64,000 nt of DNA from Williamsia limnetica (lineage in GTDB: Bacteria; Actinomycetota; Actinomycetes; Mycobacteriales; Mycobacteriaceae): positions 248,001-312,000 of the forward strand of contig NZ_QJSP01000001.1 of the NCBI RefSeq assembly GCF_003217475.1. Direction: 5' to 3'. A program made the translations under genes and the position numbers. How positions within the stretch are numbered: position 1 is the stretch's first letter; every line of letters starts with the position of its first letter. This document shows, piece by piece, positions 33,026-41,116 of the stretch. The notes under the pieces were generated by a model. It saw nothing but the letters and a program-made list of their open reading frames with translations. It was not told the origin of the DNA and did no database searches.

Positions 33026-33068
33026 CGCAAGTGTACTTCTATGCAGTTGGCTTGCGTCGCCGGAAGGG

Positions 33069-33644
33069 CTAGACGTTCACGCCGAAGTCACGCGCGATGC
33101 CCGCGAGACCCGAGGCGTAGCCCTGACCGATCGCCCGGAACTTCCACTCGGCGCCGTTGCGGTAGAGCTCTCCGAAGACCATCGCGGTCTCGGTGGATGC
33201 ATCCTCCGAGAGGTCGTAGCGAGCCAGTTCGTTGCCGTTGGAGCGGTCGGTGACACGGATGTATGCGTTACGGACCTGGCCGAACGACTGCGAACGCGCG
33301 TCGGCGTCGTAGATCGACACGGGGAAGACGACCGACTCGATGTTCGGCGGAACGGCTGCGAGGTCGACGTTGATGACCTCGTCGTCACCCTCACCTTCGC
33401 CCGTGGTGTTGTCGCCGGTGTGCTCGATGGAGCCATCCGGGGAGCGCAGGTTGTTGAAGAAGATGAAGTGCTGGTCGGAGACGACCTTCTTGTCGGCTCC
33501 GGCGCCGATCGCGCTCGCATCCAGGTCGAAGTCCGTGCCCGTGGTGGAACGCACGTCCCAGCCGAGACCGACCGCCACTGCGGTCAGGTTCGGAGCCTCC
33601 TTGGTCAACGAAACGTTTCCGCCCTTGCTCAAGCTGACGCCCAT
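33069..33644 (-). CDS. terD: TerD-family calcium-binding stress protein
   Basis: A 191-aa TerD domain protein. Hallmarks are MGVSLSKGGNVSLTKEAP at the start, AVAVGLGWDVR, FDLDASAIG, FFNNLRSPDGSIEHTGDNTTGEGEGDDE (acidic Ca2+-binding loop, key TGDNTTGEGEGDDE) and the end EWKFRAIGQGYASGLAGIARDFGV. TerD proteins bind calcium and take part in tellurite, phage and envelope-stress protection. GGAAGGG precedes the ATG at 33642-33644. It is divergent from the long Ter biosynthetic operon with 242 bp between, so both may share a regulated promoter region. Confidence 0.95.
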   Translation of the reverse strand: MGVSLSKGGNVSLTKEAPNLTAVAVGLGWDVRSTTGTDFDLDASAIGAGADKKVVSDQHFIFFNNLRSPDGSIEHTGDNTTGEGEGDDEVINVDLAAVPPNIESVVFPVSIYDADARSQSFGQVRNAYIRVTDRSNGNELARYDLSEDASTETAMVFGELYRNGAEWKFRAIGQGYASGLAGIARDFGVNV

Positions 33645-33886
33645 GTCAGTACCCTTCCTGAGTTTGTCTTCGTGAGTAGATGAGGCCCAGAGGTCGGAGC
33701 AATTTCTGCTCAGAACCAGTCCTTGGATGTAACCGTACGTGAAAGTGGACATCGACGGGGGCGACAACTCCGAACGCTGAACCGATTGAATGACTCCCGT
33801 TTCGGCGGTGCGTCGCCACGCCGGTCACCCGGACCCCCGAGTCCACCGGCGAAGCCGGTCGCCCGAACCCCAGTAGGATGCGCGGT

Positions 33887-35098
33887 GTGGCCAGGGGCTG
33901 GTTTCGACGAGATGACCGCAGCGCCGGTGGCGGGTCCACTGGCGCCGTCGAACATGCCAGAAACGACATGGTCACTGCGTTTCTCCAGCTGGATCAGCGA
34001 TTGTCCATCATCAGCGATTCCGTGGCAGCTGCCGAGGTACTCGGCACGGGTGGCGAACTGGTCCGTGCATTCGGACCCATCCGGGACTCCTGTTACGAGA
34101 CGATCAACCAGTACCTGACCCTGAGCGGAACGGATGGGCCGCCTGCACCCCTGGCCGACTATCAGCGCACGATGTCGCTGATCACCGATTCGATCCGCGC
34201 GCTCGACCAATTCTACGAACGCCACTCGACCCAGCTCGAGCACGCCAGGGTCTCGTATGCAGCAGTACCTGACGAAGCGGCTCGCGTGCGTTCCGATTCT
34301 GATCGCCTCGCTGATCGGCTTGCTTCGCTACCTGCCGATCAACTGGCGTACACCTCCGTGAAAACTGCTGTTCAACAACATGATCAATATCTCACTGAAC
34401 TCGAGTCCGCCCAGCTGGCAGTCTCCCAGGGAGGCGGCGACCGGGCGGACCTCCGGGCCAAGACCGCAGCGCTCGGCGAGGCCGTCAAGAAGCTGGAACA
34501 GGCCATCGCTGCAGCTCCGGGCAAGGCCGAGGACGCGCGCGCGGCGCTTGCGTCGGTCCGAACCCGCTTGTCGGCGGTCCAGAACAGGAGCGCCAGGATG
34601 CCGCAGGCGTACTCCGCGCTGCTCCGCGAATTCAGTGCCCAGTGCTCTCGCGACCTCGTCGGTCATGAACGCCGCAGTGCACAGGATCTCGAACTCGCCT
34701 CCAGCGAGATCGACTCGGCCGCAAGCGCACTGGGATCAGATCCCGAAGCTGCGCTCGCGGCCGTCACCCGGGCTCGAGCACACCTGTCGGAAGCCGAGGA
34801 ATTGGTGGACGGGGTCACTGATCGTTTGAATGAACTTCGGGTTGTTCAGCGGGATCCACCGGCAGCTGCCGGTAGGGTTCGGTTTCAGATCCGGGACGCA
34901 CAGCTGCTGGCCGTCAACCTCGGAGTGGTCAAGCAATGGGGGTCGGTCCTGGACGCGCAAGTCCTGAGAGTGGATCGAGCCGTTGCAGCACTGACCGGTC
35001 GGCATCCTGACTATTGGGGGTATCTGGTGGACCTGCGTGCCATCTCCGACTTCGTGTCCGGTGTCGTGAGCAAAATGAAGGACGAGGCGAGACGGTGA
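33887..35098 (+). CDS. Helical Ter-operon protein of unknown function
   Basis: About 403 aa, almost all helical. It opens VARGWFRRD and then MVTAFLQLDQRLSI, has repeated heptad-like stretches (LADRLASLPADQLAYTSVK, RADLRAKTAALGEAVKKLEQAIAAAP, ARVRSDSDRLADRL) and ends YLVDLRAISDFVSG. It is probably a coiled-coil scaffold. I do not recognise a named domain, but it sits first in the Ter biosynthetic operon and similar helical proteins accompany it in other actinomycetes (recollection). GTG at 33887 has GTAGGA eight bases before it; an ATG three codons earlier is the alternative. Its stop overlaps the next start (GTGA). Confidence 0.75.
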   Translation: MARGWFRRDDRSAGGGSTGAVEHARNDMVTAFLQLDQRLSIISDSVAAAEVLGTGGELVRAFGPIRDSCYETINQYLTLSGTDGPPAPLADYQRTMSLITDSIRALDQFYERHSTQLEHARVSYAAVPDEAARVRSDSDRLADRLASLPADQLAYTSVKTAVQQHDQYLTELESAQLAVSQGGGDRADLRAKTAALGEAVKKLEQAIAAAPGKAEDARAALASVRTRLSAVQNRSARMPQAYSALLREFSAQCSRDLVGHERRSAQDLELASSEIDSAASALGSDPEAALAAVTRARAHLSEAEELVDGVTDRLNELRVVQRDPPAAAGRVRFQIRDAQLLAVNLGVVKQWGSVLDAQVLRVDRAVAALTGRHPDYWGYLVDLRAISDFVSGVVSKMKDEARR

Positions 35099-36300
35099 CG
35101 ATCAACTCGAGCGCTGCGAATGCCGCGGGAACAATGCAGCTACAACATTTCACTGCGCTGGACGACGCCGAACGTGAACGCATGTTCTTCCGCGTTCCCG
35201 AACCGATCGGGATCGACGCCCCGCCAGAGCTGCTCAGCGTCGCGTTGGGCGCCACGTTGTACATCCCGGCCAGCCGTGACCGTCTTGCCGAACTGATCCT
35301 GAGGCAGCGCCGCGGTGGTTCGACGTCGATGGTCATCGACCTCGAGGATGCTATCGCCGACGGTGACGTCGACGCGGCGATCACCAATCTCGCCAATGCA
35401 CTCCGTGAGCTGTCAGCGGGCCGTCAGGCCGCACCGCTGCTCTTTGTCAGAGTCCGGCGTCCCCAGCAGATCGACGAATTGCTCGCCCGGATCGGCGAGG
35501 GCGTCGACAGCCTCGCCGGGTTCGTGCTCCCCAAGTTCACCGGGGTGGACGGCGACGATTACCTCGGTCGGATCGATGCCGCGCAGGCACACATCGGGCG
35601 AGCGTTGTACGCGATGCCCATCATCGAATCGACGTCTGTGCTCCATCTCGAGACCCGCGCCTCTGCGCTGGAGTCGATCAGGCAGGTCCTCGGGAAGCAC
35701 CGGGACAAGATCCTGGCCGTCAGAATCGGCGGCACCGACATGTGCGGAGCGCTCGGCATCCGGCGGGATCCCGACCTGACCATCTACGACGTCCACCCCG
35801 TCGCAGAGGTCATCGGCGCCATCGTCAATGTGCTCGGCAGGGCCGACGGCACCGGCTTCACGATCACCGGACCGGTGTGGGAGTACTACAACACCCATGA
35901 CCGGATGTTCCGGCCGTTGCTACGCAACACTCCATTCGAAGAGATCGATGCGGTCCGGTTTCGGACGCATCTGGTCAGTCGCGACCTCGACGGCCTACTG
36001 CGCGAATTGGTTCTCGACCGCGCGAACGGGTTGCAGGGCAAGACAGTCATCCACCCATCACACGTCAACGTCGTGAACGCGATGAGCGCTGTTCCGCACG
36101 AGGAGTACGACGACGCCGTTGCGGTCCTGGGGGTCGACGACACCGGCGGTGTGCTGGCATCGACGTACCGGAACAAGATGAACGAGCGCCGCCCGCATCG
36201 GAATTGGGCCATCAAGACGCTGATCCGGTCCCAGGCGTTCGGAGTGCTGCGACCGGACATCGGTGTGGTCGATCTGCTGACGGCCGTGGTGGTTCGATGA
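35095..36300 (+). CDS. HpcH/HpaI aldolase / citrate lyase beta (CitE)-like enzyme of the Ter module
   Basis: A 401-aa TIM-barrel lyase. It shows ALGATLYIPASRDRLAELIL, MVIDLEDAIADGDVD (metal-binding Asp/Glu), FVLPKF, YAMPIIESTSVLHLETRA (metal Glu) and KTVIHPSHVNVVNA. CitE-type enzymes cleave or join acyl-CoA/keto-acid bonds; in Ter loci they are predicted to help make a nucleoside-like metabolite (Anantharaman/Aravind comparative genomics). GTG start overlaps the preceding stop (GTGA). The PRTase gene follows by ATGA. Confidence 0.85.
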   Translation: MTINSSAANAAGTMQLQHFTALDDAERERMFFRVPEPIGIDAPPELLSVALGATLYIPASRDRLAELILRQRRGGSTSMVIDLEDAIADGDVDAAITNLANALRELSAGRQAAPLLFVRVRRPQQIDELLARIGEGVDSLAGFVLPKFTGVDGDDYLGRIDAAQAHIGRALYAMPIIESTSVLHLETRASALESIRQVLGKHRDKILAVRIGGTDMCGALGIRRDPDLTIYDVHPVAEVIGAIVNVLGRADGTGFTITGPVWEYYNTHDRMFRPLLRNTPFEEIDAVRFRTHLVSRDLDGLLRELVLDRANGLQGKTVIHPSHVNVVNAMSAVPHEEYDDAVAVLGVDDTGGVLASTYRNKMNERRPHRNWAIKTLIRSQAFGVLRPDIGVVDLLTAVVVR

Positions 36301-37589
36301 TCGTCGACAATCGAGAGGCATCGGGTATCGAGCCCTATGCACAAGAACGATTCGGGCTCGGCGCCGAGCACATATCCGGTGTCGACGACTGGCGTGTCGA
36401 AGACCTGGTTCGACCGGGTCTTCGACGCAATCCGAAACGGGCTCACCTCTGGGTGTCCACCGTGCTCGGGAAACACATTCCTGTACCGCCTGCTGTCATC
36501 TTCGCCGCGGCAGCCGATCTCGGCGTGCTGTCGACCACCGCCCTGCGTGCACGCGGTCTCACCGACTCCCTCGTTTTCGGGTTCGCAGAGACCGCGACGG
36601 GCCTCGGGCATGCGGTCGCGCACCAGATGGACGCCGGGCACTACCTGCAATCGACTCGGCGCGAGAACATCGCAGTGCCGGTGATCGCCCGGTTCGAAGA
36701 GGGTCACTCGCACGCCACCGACCACCTGATCGTGCCCACCGACCCGGACACCCTGCTCACAGATTTGCCCGTTGTGCTCGTCGATGACGAGATCTCGACG
36801 GGCGCGACCGCCCTGGACGCCATCGCTTCCATGCAACGCATTCACCGGCGACCGCTGTACCTGGTGTCATCGCTGGTCGACATGCGTACAGAAGACGACA
36901 TCAGCCGATGCCGTCAGCGCGCCGAGGAACTGGGCACCGAGGTCGAGTTCATCAGCCTTGCCCGGGGGTGCACCCATATCCCCGAGGGACTGCCCGCGCA
37001 GGTCGTCGATCTACCGCCTGCAACGCCCCCGCCGTCGGTCGCGCAAGCAGGTTCGATCGAACGGCTGGAGGTTCCGTGGCCGGCGTCGGTCCCCGACGGC
37101 GGTCGACACGGTTTCCGGCGTGAAGATTGGCCGGACTTCGACGAGGCGATCTCCGAGGTCGCCAGGGTCGTGGCCGGACGGTTGGATCCGGGTCGATCCA
37201 TTGTCGTGGTCGGGCACGAAGAGTTGATGTATCTGCCGCAACGGGTCGCAGCGAGTCTTGCCGAATTCGTCGAGGCCCCGATCTTGAGTCAGACCACCAC
37301 CCGCTCCCCCGCACACGTGATCGATCGTGAGGGTTACCCACTTCGGCGTGGATATCACTTCAACGCTCCCGAACCAGATGAGGCACGAGATCGGTATCTG
37401 TACAACGCAGTTCATGACGATCCCGACGCGCGCGTGGTGATGATCGTAGATTCGCCTGCTGATACCGAATCACTGGCAGGTTCCGGCGGACTCGTCGACA
37501 CTCTCAGCGGTGCAGGCGTCGATGTCTTGCTCGTGGTTGTGCCGGGGACCGATTTCGGGGCCCTCCGAGCAGCAAGGGAGACGCTGTGA
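36297..37589 (+). CDS. Phosphoribosyltransferase-TRSP protein of the Ter module
   Basis: A 430-aa protein. Residues about 35-215 form a phosphoribosyltransferase (PRTase_2): GFAETATGLGHAVAHQ, and the PRPP motif VVLVDDEISTGATALDAI. Residues about 280-430 are the TRSP domain (GHEELMYLPQRVAASL, QTTTRSPAHVID, YHFNAPE). Together they are predicted to transfer phosphoribose to a base-like acceptor in the Ter module. ATG overlaps the preceding stop (ATGA), and its own stop overlaps the StiP gene. The long upstream frame from 36204 was rejected because of this overlap. Confidence 0.88.
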   Translation: MIVDNREASGIEPYAQERFGLGAEHISGVDDWRVEDLVRPGLRRNPKRAHLWVSTVLGKHIPVPPAVIFAAAADLGVLSTTALRARGLTDSLVFGFAETATGLGHAVAHQMDAGHYLQSTRRENIAVPVIARFEEGHSHATDHLIVPTDPDTLLTDLPVVLVDDEISTGATALDAIASMQRIHRRPLYLVSSLVDMRTEDDISRCRQRAEELGTEVEFISLARGCTHIPEGLPAQVVDLPPATPPPSVAQAGSIERLEVPWPASVPDGGRHGFRREDWPDFDEAISEVARVVAGRLDPGRSIVVVGHEELMYLPQRVAASLAEFVEAPILSQTTTRSPAHVIDREGYPLRRGYHFNAPEPDEARDRYLYNAVHDDPDARVVMIVDSPADTESLAGSGGLVDTLSGAGVDVLLVVVPGTDFGALRAARETL

Positions 37590-38722
37590 ATCCCGGTCAC
37601 GTCACGAGGGTGTTCCCCGGGCCACTCACAGGACCCGACTTCGGCAGCTACGGCCCCGACGAGGTGAAGTGGCTCCTCAAGGACCTCTCCGCGCTGGCGC
37701 TCGAAGGCGACCTCGCCGCGCGGGAGCAGCGGATCCAGGCCGGACTGGCCCACTACGCGGAATCATTGCCCGTCGAGTTCCAGCCGGATGCCGCCTACCA
37801 GGAATTGTTCAGACGAGTACTGGCGAGCAGTGCGCACCGCCTGGCTGTCGCGGTGGGCGCGGTCACCGATCTCGTGCTGGCAGAGCGCGGCACCGACATC
37901 GTATTGGCTTCTCTGGCCAGGGCGGGCACGCCTGTCGGGGTACTGATGCGCCGCTGGGCCCAGCACCACCACGGACTTGACCTGCCGCACTATGCCGTAT
38001 CGATCGTCCGAGACCGCGGCATCGATGCGAACGCCATGAAGTACCTTGCTGCTCATCATGATCCGGAGAAGGTGGTTTTCGTCGATGGATGGACCGGCAA
38101 AGGCGCCATCACCAGGGAACTCACCGAAGCCCTCGCAGCGTTGGCGGTCGATGACGGTCCTGTGTTCAACCCTGACCTGGCGGTGCTCGCCGACCCCGGC
38201 TCGTGCGTACGCACCTTCGGCACCCGCGACGATTTCCTGATCGCATCGGCGTGCCTGAACTCGACTGTGTCCGGACTGGTCTCGCGAACCGTTCTGAATG
38301 CCGACTTCATCGGTCCCGACGACTTCCACGGCGCCAAGTTCTATGCAGAGCTCGCCGATCAGGACATGTCGGCCGTTCTTCTCGATGCGGTCACTGCCCA
38401 GTTCGATTCAGCAGCAGCAGAAGCGAGAACTCGCCGAGAACAGATTCAACGCACCGACCGCATCCCGACCTGGTCCGGATGGCGGTCGGTTGAGGAGGTC
38501 CGCATCAGTCACGGCATCTCGTCGGTCAATTTCGTGAAGCCCGGGGTCGGCGAGACCACCCGTGTCCTGTTGCGCAGAGTCCCCTGGATGATTCTGGTAC
38601 GGAGTGCGAATGACCCGGAACACGAGCACATCCGCGCGCTGGCAACCGCCCGCGGCGTTCCCGTCGAGGTGGTCCCGGACCTCGCATACAGCTGCATGGG
38701 CTTGGTGAAAGAGATCTCGTGA
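37586..38722 (+). CDS. StiP-family protein with C-terminal PELOTA-like domain
   Basis: A 378-aa protein starting at GTG (GTGA overlap). The N-terminal StiP/PRTase-related domain covers about residues 10-280, with LASLARAGTPVGVLMRR, HYAVSIVRDRGID and VFVDGWTGKGAITREL (P-loop-like PRTase motif). The C-terminal about 90 residues (RISHGISSVNFVKPGVGETT, RRVPWMILVRS) match the PELOTA RNA-binding-type domain. The family was named a cysteine protease, but comparative work places it with phosphoribosyltransferases in the Ter module. Its stop overlaps the HAD gene (GTGA). Confidence 0.85.
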   Translation: MNPGHVTRVFPGPLTGPDFGSYGPDEVKWLLKDLSALALEGDLAAREQRIQAGLAHYAESLPVEFQPDAAYQELFRRVLASSAHRLAVAVGAVTDLVLAERGTDIVLASLARAGTPVGVLMRRWAQHHHGLDLPHYAVSIVRDRGIDANAMKYLAAHHDPEKVVFVDGWTGKGAITRELTEALAALAVDDGPVFNPDLAVLADPGSCVRTFGTRDDFLIASACLNSTVSGLVSRTVLNADFIGPDDFHGAKFYAELADQDMSAVLLDAVTAQFDSAAAEARTRREQIQRTDRIPTWSGWRSVEEVRISHGISSVNFVKPGVGETTRVLLRRVPWMILVRSANDPEHEHIRALATARGVPVEVVPDLAYSCMGLVKEIS

Positions 38723-39702
38723 ACGCACTCGACGCCGTGGCGACACCGCCTCGGGGACGCCCACTTGCCACAATCGACCTCGATCGCACGCTGATCTACT
38801 CTGCCGCCGCGATCGCAGAGGGGGCGCCGGACAACGCCGCTGCCGCAGCATTGTCCGCCACGGCGCGCTGCGTGGAAATCTACGATGGGCGGCCGCAGTC
38901 GTTCATGTCGCCCGCGGCGATGGCCCTGTTGTCCGAGCTCGTCGGGGTGGCCGAGGTGGTGCCGACGACCACCCGCACCATGGAGCAATACCGGCGCATC
39001 ACGCTGCCGATCGGTACCCCGCGCTTTGCGATCACCAGTAACGGAGGCAACATCCTGGTCGACGGAGTTCCCGACGTCGCTTGGTCGCGCCGGGTCGCAG
39101 ACCTTCTGGGCACCCTTGCCGTCGGCGTCGACGCGGTCTTCGAGCGCCTCGAGGCCGATGCCGCCGGTGCGCCGTGGCTGCGCACCATGCGGATTGCCGA
39201 TGGTCTCTTCTGTTACGTCGTCGTCGAACTGGACCTGCTTCCCCCACAAGTGGTTCCGGCCTGGGCGAGCTGGGCCGCCGAACGCGGCTGGAACGTCTCT
39301 CGTCAAGGCCGGAAGATCTACGTGATGCCGGATCCTGTGACCAAACAACTGGCTGTCGACGAGGTGACCACGCGACTGGTCAACCGACCGTCATCGAGTT
39401 ACGCAGCGGGCGACGGCGTCCTCGATCAGCCGATGCTTGTCGGCGCCGACGCCGCGATTCGTCCACGGCACGGTGAACTGGAGGAACTCGGGTGGCGGCA
39501 CTCCAATGTCGCGGTGACGGAGGGGCGGGGCCTGGCGGCGTCCGAAGAGATGCTGACGTGGCTCCTGACCCGGGCAGGCACAATGGTGGACGCCGACGAA
39601 CCGGACAAATCGGCCCTCGCTCCGCAGATGCTCGGAGCCGGGGACGAAGTACTACGGAGCTCGACCATTGATAGATCCATACCCAACGAAGGGCTCAGGT
39701 GA
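38719..39702 (+). CDS. HAD-family hydrolase of the Ter module
   Basis: A 327-aa haloacid-dehalogenase-superfamily protein. Motif I is ATIDLDRTLIYS (Asp-x-Asp type nucleophile), motif II TTTRTMEQY (Thr), the large cap carries FAITSNGGNILVDG, and the C-terminal part has KQLAVDEV and AAGDGVLDQPMLVGAD (motif IV Asp). It resembles sucrose-phosphatase/Cof-type HADs and could dephosphorylate the phosphoribosylated product made by the preceding enzymes (inference). GTG start overlaps the StiP stop, and its stop overlaps the tandem TerD gene. Confidence 0.85.
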   Translation: MNALDAVATPPRGRPLATIDLDRTLIYSAAAIAEGAPDNAAAAALSATARCVEIYDGRPQSFMSPAAMALLSELVGVAEVVPTTTRTMEQYRRITLPIGTPRFAITSNGGNILVDGVPDVAWSRRVADLLGTLAVGVDAVFERLEADAAGAPWLRTMRIADGLFCYVVVELDLLPPQVVPAWASWAAERGWNVSRQGRKIYVMPDPVTKQLAVDEVTTRLVNRPSSSYAAGDGVLDQPMLVGADAAIRPRHGELEELGWRHSNVAVTEGRGLAASEEMLTWLLTRAGTMVDADEPDKSALAPQMLGAGDEVLRSSTIDRSIPNEGLR

Positions 39703-41093
39703 TGACAACAACTCTGGTCAAAGGGCAAAACGGCCCGCTGAACGCGGCGACAGTCGATATCACCGTCGACCTGGCCACGGCAGGCGATCTGTCCGCGTTG
39801 CTGGTCACAGACAACGGCAAGGTGCGCACCGACGCCGATTTCGTCTTCTTCAACCAACCCAACGGGCCCGGGGTATCGCTGCAGTCCGGTGCCGGGATCG
39901 GGACACTGTCCATCTCTTTGGGAGCCGTCCCCGCCGACATCAGTCAAGTGCGGGCGGTGATCACGCTCGAGAACGGAACCTTCGGCGCGGTGGCCCCGCC
40001 GGTTGCCCGGGTAACCGGCGGCGGTCAATCGCTGTACGAATACCGGATCGACGGCCTGGCCAGTGAGTCCATCGTGATCGCGCTCGAGGTGTACCGGCGC
40101 GGCGGAGACTGGAAAGTTCGCGCCGTCGGGCAGGGCTACGCGGGCGGTTTCGCCGCACTCGTGACCGACCACGGTGTCTCGGTCGACGACGCACCGGCGC
40201 CCCCGGCTGCGCCCTCTCCTCCCCCTGTCCGGAACAGTCCGCCGCCGAGCTACTCCCGCCAACCCTCCGCGCCGGCGGCACAGCAGCCGCCTCCCCAGAA
40301 CTACCCACCACAGCAACCGCCCCAGCAAAACCATCCACCGCAGCAGCCTCCGGCCCAGAATTACCCGCCGCAGCAGCCGGCGCCTGCGGCGTATCCGGCT
40401 CCGCAGCAGCCCGCTCCCAGTCAGCAACCGACGTACAACCAGCAGCCCGGTTACGCGGCGCCGGCACCCACCGGCCGTCCCGAGGTCAGCCTCACCAAGG
40501 ACCGACCCGTGAGTCTGTCCAAGGGACAACGTGTTTCGCTGAAGAAAGACGGTGGGGTTGCGCTCACCAACATCCAGATGGGACTCGGATGGGACCCTGT
40601 CATGGTCAAGAAGATGTTCGGCAGCCGCGGCGCCGACATCGACCTCGACGCCTCAGCGGTGATGTACGCCGACACCCAGCTGGCCGATGTCGCCTACTAC
40701 GGTCAGCTCACCTCCAAGGACGGTTCGATCCGGCATCTCGGTGACAACCTGACCGGCGAGGGTGAGGGCGACGACGAGGTGGTCACGGTCGACCTCACCC
40801 GCGTTCCGATGCACGTCAACGCGATCATCTTCATCGTCACGTCCTACCAGGGACAGACATTCGAACAGGTGCAGAATGCCTTCTGCCGGCTGGTCGACCA
40901 GACGACCAACGTCGAGCTCGCGCGGTACACCCTCGCCGGCGGCATGGCCTACACCGGCGTGGTGATGGCGAAAGTGTTCCGCGAGGACGCCACCTGGAAG
41001 TTGCAGGCGATCGGTGAAGGCATCAACGCGAAGCACCCGGGTGAAGCCGTCCCGCAGCTGCAGCGGTTCTTGTCGAACGACTTCATGAAGTAG
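39699..41093 (+). CDS. TerD-family protein with two TerD domains and a Pro/Gln linker
   Basis: About 464 aa. Residues 1-165 are a divergent TerD domain (TVDITVDLATAGDLSALL, DFVFFNQPNG, GQGYAGGFAALVTDHGV). Residues about 168-258 are a Pro/Gln/Ala/Tyr linker with repeats such as PPQQPPAQNYPP. Residues about 262-464 are a canonical TerD domain (VSLKKDGGVALTNIQMGLGW, DIDLDASAVMY, GDNLTGEGEGDDE, WKLQAIGEG). GTG at 39699 overlaps the HAD stop; ATG at 39702 is the alternative. The linker should let the two Ca2+-binding heads act as a flexible tether. Confidence 0.92.
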   Translation: MMTTTLVKGQNGPLNAATVDITVDLATAGDLSALLVTDNGKVRTDADFVFFNQPNGPGVSLQSGAGIGTLSISLGAVPADISQVRAVITLENGTFGAVAPPVARVTGGGQSLYEYRIDGLASESIVIALEVYRRGGDWKVRAVGQGYAGGFAALVTDHGVSVDDAPAPPAAPSPPPVRNSPPPSYSRQPSAPAAQQPPPQNYPPQQPPQQNHPPQQPPAQNYPPQQPAPAAYPAPQQPAPSQQPTYNQQPGYAAPAPTGRPEVSLTKDRPVSLSKGQRVSLKKDGGVALTNIQMGLGWDPVMVKKMFGSRGADIDLDASAVMYADTQLADVAYYGQLTSKDGSIRHLGDNLTGEGEGDDEVVTVDLTRVPMHVNAIIFIVTSYQGQTFEQVQNAFCRLVDQTTNVELARYTLAGGMAYTGVVMAKVFREDATWKLQAIGEGINAKHPGEAVPQLQRFLSNDFMK

Positions 41094-41116
41094 CCGCAAT
41101 TGAATACATTCGCAGC

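Noticed and set aside
40200-40460. Repeats that look array-like
   Set aside because: They encode a Pro/Gln/Tyr protein linker within an open frame; spacers and repeat lengths do not fit CRISPR.
39426-40529. 367-codon minus-strand frame opposite HAD/tandem TerD genes
   Set aside because: Composition is Arg/Gly/Leu-rich and it opposes clear TerD coding; a shadow.
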